A stretch of DNA of 64,000 nt. Origin: Auanema rhodensis (Eukaryota > Nematoda > Chromadorea > Rhabditida > Rhabditidae). Where the stretch lies: assembly GCA_964057225.1 (NCBI GenBank), contig OZ059896.1, positions 9,424,001 to 9,488,000 of the forward strand, given 5' to 3'. Shown piece by piece: positions 59,848 to 64,000 of the stretch (its first letter is position 1; each line of letters opens with the position of its first letter). Both the position numbers and the translations under genes were made by a program. The notes beneath the pieces were generated by a model, which saw nothing but the letters and a program-made list of their open reading frames with translations, ran no database searches and was not told the DNA's origin.

Positions 59848-62064
59848 ATGTCACTTTCTCTTCTTTCTGTTAACTCATGTGCTTATGCTAGTTGTGGTCT
59901 TCATTTTCAAAGTTTGTATGATCTAATTGCTCATATAGAACTTACCCATATTCGTTAGTTTACTTTTCTAAATTTTCTTTATGCAAACATGTTTTTAGCC
60001 GCTTTCGAAGAAGAACGCCAAAAATGCTCAAACACTGCAGAAGATGGTAGGCATAATATAGCACCTAATTTACCACTGAGTGCTTTTCAAAGGTTGGATA
60101 TTTTTAATTGGTAAACTAATCCTCAGCTGTTCAGGGTTTTTCCTACTCCTTATCGGCCTCAACCATGTAAACCAGAAACTATTAAAGTGTCATTCAATCA
60201 CCATAGGAAACGAGCTGCTCCTGGTAATTTTTATTTAAAAAAATTGTAGAACTATATTTTTTTGTTGCAGGAATGCCCCCAATAGGTACCAATGCAATTC
60301 AGCCTGCTGCGTTATCTGCTCGTAAAGGTGAGGTTTTTCTGTTTATATCATATCTATCTATATAATGTTTAAGATGAAGATGCAAATAGCGAAACTGGTA
60401 ATGACGATTTTGACGAATGCTGTGCGTCGTAAGTCATCATTTTTACGATACCAAAATATGTTTTAAATGTTTTTTAGTGATCCTGAAATGCGGTTCAGAT
60501 GTCATTATGTAGATTGTGGTAAACGATACAAAAACAAACCTGCTTTAAAGTAAGTTGGTTGATTTGTTTCTCAATTATTATTATGTTAATAGGCTCCATA
60601 TGCGCGCTGTTCATAGTCTTTCTTCTAATGATGATAATTCGTCTTCGACAACAGCCGAGAGCATAGTTCCACCTCTCACAACATCGGCTAATTCTAGCCC
60701 TACTAAATACGCTGCGTAAGTTCTATTTTGTTGTTTCATTCACTTTTTGTTTCTAGTACTAGACCTCATAAATGTCAACAATGTTCTAAGAGATACAAAA
60801 CTATTCAAGGGTTACAAAACCATGTAGCACAGGCTCACCAGAAACCTAATGGTGAGTGTTTTCAATTGCAATTCAATCTTAATTTTGCCTTTCAGGTGGT
60901 TCTGCTAACAGTGAAAGCGTTAATCCTTCTCCAGCAGTTGTTGCGCAGTTAATTACTCAAGCTCGAGCTCATGGTCAACAAGCAGCTCAACAAGCAGCGC
61001 AACAACAAACGCAACAGCTTGCCGTACAAGCTCAAGCTGCTGCTGAGGTTTTATTGAAACACTTATAAACATTCAAGTATATTTTAAGCGTGCTCTACTA
61101 GGCAACCAGCATAATAATAATTCTCCATCAGCTTCTCCATCGAGAGGACCACCTCTACCAGTATCTGTGGCTCCACAGAATTCGCAGCATTTCTTTCCTC
61201 AAAATGTTGGCAATGGTGTTTGTATTTTATAACTTGTTCTCTTATTTCAGGCGCCGCTTCCTGTTCGTTCTATTCAAGTTCAGTCTGGTCGTGTTAATTC
61301 ACAACCTTCTTCACCTGTAAGTTCGAGCAAAAGTTTAAAGTTTCATTTTTTTATTCTAGTATCCACCTGGACAAACTACTGGTCAAATGCTGCAGCAACA
61401 ATTACATCAACAGAGACGTCAACAACAGCAACAACTACAACAACAACAACAGCAGCAGCAGCAGCAACAATATATACAACAGTCTCAAACGCAATCTCAA
61501 ACGCAATCTCATACTCCACATTATCAAGACCAAAACCAGCAGAATCAGTTTGCTTCACAACCACCTAGTCAATTGCAACAGCAATTGCAACAACCTTCTC
61601 AGAACTATGTGAATAGTTCGCATCATGCTCAGAAATCAGATCATATAACATCACAACAGTCTGGTCAACTTCAGCAAAGCCACTCTGCACCAAATATGCA
61701 ACTTTCTACTCAACATCAGTCCATTCAATATCAACAGAAAAACCAACAGGTGAATCTCATTTTCTCTAAAATCGTTTTACATTCCTTTTCTTAAAGTCTT
61801 ATGAGTATGAACATAGCCAACAATCTCCTCAGGTGTCTTCAAGTTCTAATTATTCTGGTAATTATCAAGCTTCTTTAACTGTTGAATAATTTTATTTATT
61901 TAGGACCCAATTCGAAGCAATACGCTAAATCTCCTAGTACGCTGGAAGGACGTCATTCTCAGCAAAGCAATATCACAACGGTAAATTGAACAATCTCAGT
62001 AGACCTATTACATTATAAAATTTAGGCTGTGCCGATAAAAGATGCTACTTCAACTTTGGATTAA
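59848..62064 (+). CDS. JAZF1: JAZF1-like C2H2 zinc-finger protein with glutamine-rich C-terminus, complete
   Basis: JAZF1 is a nuclear cofactor, a subunit of the NuA4/TIP60 acetyltransferase complex and partner of orphan nuclear receptors. Fifteen exons, 1,605 nt, 534 residues: 59848-59953, 59999-60092, 60135-60223, 60271-60327, 60374-60428, 60478-60549, 60593-60715, 60757-60851, 60896-61047, 61089-61217, 61251-61316, 61360-61749, 61797-61857, 61904-61980, 62026-62064. Zinc fingers: C11/C16/H29/H34 (CAYASCGLHF, close to the JAZF1 N-terminal finger); C142/C147/H160/H165 with CGKRYKN; C205/C208/H221/H226 with RYKTIQGLQNH. The RYKN and YKT-QGL spacing is typical of JAZF1/Sfp1-type proteins. An acidic stretch (near 115-133) precedes finger 2. 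After residue 235 the protein is Gln/Ala- then Gln-rich (mainly 347-476, CAA/CAG runs at about 61390-61470), unlike the roughly 240-residue human protein. Some acceptors are weak (TTTTAAG at 61088). Confidence 0.85.
61414..61470 (+). repeat. CAA/CAG repeat encoding polyglutamine
   Basis: Mixed CAA and CAG codons with few interruptions inside exon 12 of the JAZF1-like gene. Mixed codons argue for a stable, selected tract rather than a young trinucleotide expansion. Confidence 0.85.
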
Positions 62065-62397
62065 GTTCCAAGTAGTTGGTGGCAAATTCACGTTTTATAT
62101 GTATTTATTCACATTTGTATATGTATTTAATAATAATAATCTTACTCTGACTACGTCAGGAACGTTGGCTTGTATTTATTCCTTTCTTCTTTGTAAAGTT
62201 GTATTTGTATCCCATTTTATCAAACTATGAGCTATTGGACTCCTAAGCGAGAGATAATCAAAAGAAATCTCTGTTAATATTATGCATTCCAGTCATACTC
62301 ATCGCAAATTTTATTTAGTGTGCTTTTAATATATAATTCATTTAACATATCGTTTTGCATTTTATCCCAATTATTAATGTCCATGTTTGAGTATATG

Positions 62398-62403
62398 AAT
62401 AAA
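62398..62403 (+). terminator. Candidate poly(A) signal AATAAA of the JAZF1-like gene
   Basis: Canonical hexamer with downstream T/GT-rich sequence (TTTTAATTTTAATTCTTTGTG) at a plausible distance. Confidence 0.6.
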
Positions 62404-62493
62404 GCTTTCTTTTTAATTTTAATTCTTTGTGAATGTTTTTTTCATTTATTATTTCAAAAACATAAAACAAGAGCCACATACAAGAGTAATTAA

Positions 62494-62504
62494 AATGATT
62501 TCAG
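62494..62504 (+). promoter_or_regulatory. Splice-acceptor-like site 1 nt before CPSF3 ATG
   Basis: AAAATGATTTCAG is followed by A and then ATG (62506). With one nucleotide left as leader, an upstream leader exon (cis or trans) is almost required; only about 100 bp separates this from the upstream poly(A) signal. Confidence 0.6.
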
Positions 62505-62505
62505 A

Positions 62506-64000
62506 ATGTCTGACGAGCCTGGTGGTGATAACTCTGACATACTTTGCTTCACTCCTTTGTGGGTAGTCTTGTATTCTGTTTCTTACTGAAATTATTTTTA
62601 AGGGGGTCTGGACAAGAGGTAGGACGGTCATGCCATCTTTTGCAGTTTAAGGGAAAGAATGTTCTGGTTTGTGAATTAAATTGATAAAACCTATGATAAT
62701 TTCTCTTTAGTTGGATTGCGGAGTGCATCCTGGAATGCATGGTGTTGATGCTCTTCCGTTTGTCGATTTCATAGATGTAGAAAAAGTAGATTTATTGCTT
62801 GTAAGGAAATTCAGGAAGATACTCTTATGTTTAAAAACCTTTTTAGATTACCCATTTTCACTTGGATCATGCAGGAGCACTTCCGTGGTTGCTCGAGAAA
62901 ACTGCTTTCAGGTACGTTTTACTCGACTGACTAAATGTTTCAAATAATTTTCAGTGGTAAATGCTTCATGACACATGCTACTAAATCAATCTATAGAATG
63001 CTTCTTGGAGACTATGTTAAAGTATTATACAGTATAATCTTCATAAGTATATTATTTTTTATTAGGTTGCCAAGTTTGGAGGTGGAAGTGATCGTCATAT
63101 GCTATATTCTGAAGAAGATTTAGATAGAAGTATGGAAAAAATTGAGGTTTTTTGCTCTTTTATTATCAGTACACATATTGCATCAGGTTATTGACTTCCA
63201 CGAGCAGAAGGAAGTAAACGGTATTAGGTTCTGGCCATATGTAGCTGGTCATGTTTTGGGCGCTTGCATGTTCATGATTGAAATAGCAGGTTACTTCGTA
63301 TACAAATACATTTTGTTAATATTAGGTGTTAAGGTGTTCGAACTTTATATACAGGAGATTTTTCTTGTCTGGAAGACAGGCATTTATGCGCCGCTGAAAT
63401 TCCTACAATTGCTCCTGATGTTTTAATTTCAGTACGAAATAATTTCTAGGACATTTAATAGTTATTTTTAGGAATCTACTTACGGAACACAAATTCATGA
63501 AGATCGAGATGAAAGAGAAAAACGGTCAGTATATACTTTTTTGTATACTTGCTCTCTAATAGGTGGTTTTTATTTAGATTCACTCAGATGGTTCATGAAA
63601 TAGTTGGAAGAGGAGGACGGTGTTTGATTCCTGCTTTTGCTCTGGGACGTGCACAAGAACTACTTCTGATTCTTGATGAATATTGGGAAGCACATCCTGA
63701 TCTTCATGATATACCTGTTTATTGTTTGTTATGCTACACTATCTGGTTGTTTTAGTTTTACTTTAGATGCGTCTAGTCTCGCTAAGAAGTGCATGGCTGT
63801 ATATCAAACTTTCATCAGTGGTATGAATCAACGAATTCAAAAGCAAATTGCTGTGAATAATCCCTTTGTTTTTAAACATGTTAGTAATTTGAAAGTAAGT
63901 ATTAGTTCTGTAATCTTCTTTAATTATCGTGCATTTTTAAGGGAATGGAACATTTCGAAGATTCTGGTCCATGTGTTGTCCTCGCATCACCTGGTATGCT
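62506..64000 (+). CDS. CPSF3: CPSF3/CPSF73, mRNA 3'-end processing endonuclease (5' part)
   Basis: Catalytic metallo-beta-lactamase/beta-CASP subunit of the cleavage and polyadenylation factor; cuts pre-mRNA (and histone pre-mRNA) in the nucleus using two zinc ions. Exons: 62506-62558, 62603-62666, 62711-62800, 62847-62911, 62955-63021, 63066-63146, 63187-63289, 63334-63431, 63472-63524, 63578-63723, 63767-63894, 63942-64000 (continues). About 335 residues are visible of a family length near 650-700. Seen: [25 protein letters not shown] metal motif (H72, H74, D76, H77), AGHVLGA with H162, LYTGDFS with D183, SESTYGT, and beta-CASP entry [38 protein letters not shown] and ASPGM at the window edge. 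All metal ligands in this part are present, so it should be active. Exon 8 uses the second of two close AGs (GTTAAG), required for the conserved GV-LYTGD. Confidence 0.97.

Larger units (their letters stand above)
62065..62505. other. JAZF1-like 3'UTR and spacer to CPSF3
   Basis: About 440 bp, no gene. AATAAA at 62398-62403 is followed by a T-rich stretch, a reasonable poly(A) site for the upstream gene about 335 nt after its stop, leaving about 100 bp before the CPSF3 start. Confidence 0.7.

Noticed and set aside
61376-61564. 62-codon minus-strand frame rich in Val and Ala
   Set aside because: Complement of the CAA/CAG tract of the JAZF1-like gene.
62042-62230. 62-codon plus-strand frame after the JAZF1-like stop
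   Set aside because: Lies in another frame across the last exon and the 3'UTR; hydrophobic AT-rich translation without motif.
62449-62740. Two minus-strand frames over the CPSF3 start
   Set aside because: Antisense of CPSF3 exons 1-3; the sense strand has strong family matches in phase.

Overview
This is animal nuclear DNA. The four protein-coding genes are metazoan families (a TRPM-type cation channel, KLHDC10-like, JAZF1-like and CPSF3/CPSF73), they are split by many GT-AG introns, most of them about 35-100 bp, and the non-repetitive part is AT-rich. Each of the four start codons has a splice-acceptor-like AG 1-16 nt upstream, which would fit an invertebrate with spliced-leader trans-splicing (as in flatworms, nematodes and others). 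The species cannot be named from sequence alone.

Positions 1-48747 are one uninterrupted head-to-tail array of a 213-bp unit. Every unit carries one plus-strand tRNA-Val gene, starting at 111+213k for k=0 to 228, so there are 229 genes with no net insertion or deletion. By reading each copy I count 151 with anticodon UAC and 78 with anticodon CAC, interleaved. The window starts inside a unit, so the array continues upstream. It shows higher-order duplications of 5, 8, 10, 12 and 22 units, drifting variant families, a few copies with structure-damaging substitutions, and a decayed, internally deleted last unit at 48748-48868.

Positions 48959-54790 (minus strand) hold 32 phase-consistent exons, about 1,289 codons, of a TRPM channel: N-terminal TRPM homology/LSLOG region, S1-S5 and the pore loop. 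The reading stops at a splice donor 90 bp from the array edge. S6, the TRP box and the C-terminal coiled coil are absent, so either the tRNA array lies inside a giant TRPM intron, or the gene was cut off by the array, or the junction is an assembly error. This junction and the array itself are the main points of interest.

Positions 54791-58068 are an AT-rich intergenic region between divergent genes, with no supported gene. Then three plus-strand genes follow closely: a KLHDC10-like kelch protein (58069-59627, complete, 387 aa), a JAZF1-like zinc-finger protein with a long glutamine-rich tail (59848-62064, complete, 534 aa), and CPSF3, the pre-mRNA 3'-end endonuclease (62506 to the window end, 5' part, about 335 aa). 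They encode unrelated cellular functions (ubiquitin ligase receptor, chromatin/transcription cofactor, mRNA 3' processing). The 220-bp and 441-bp spacings leave operon-like co-transcription possible but unproven.
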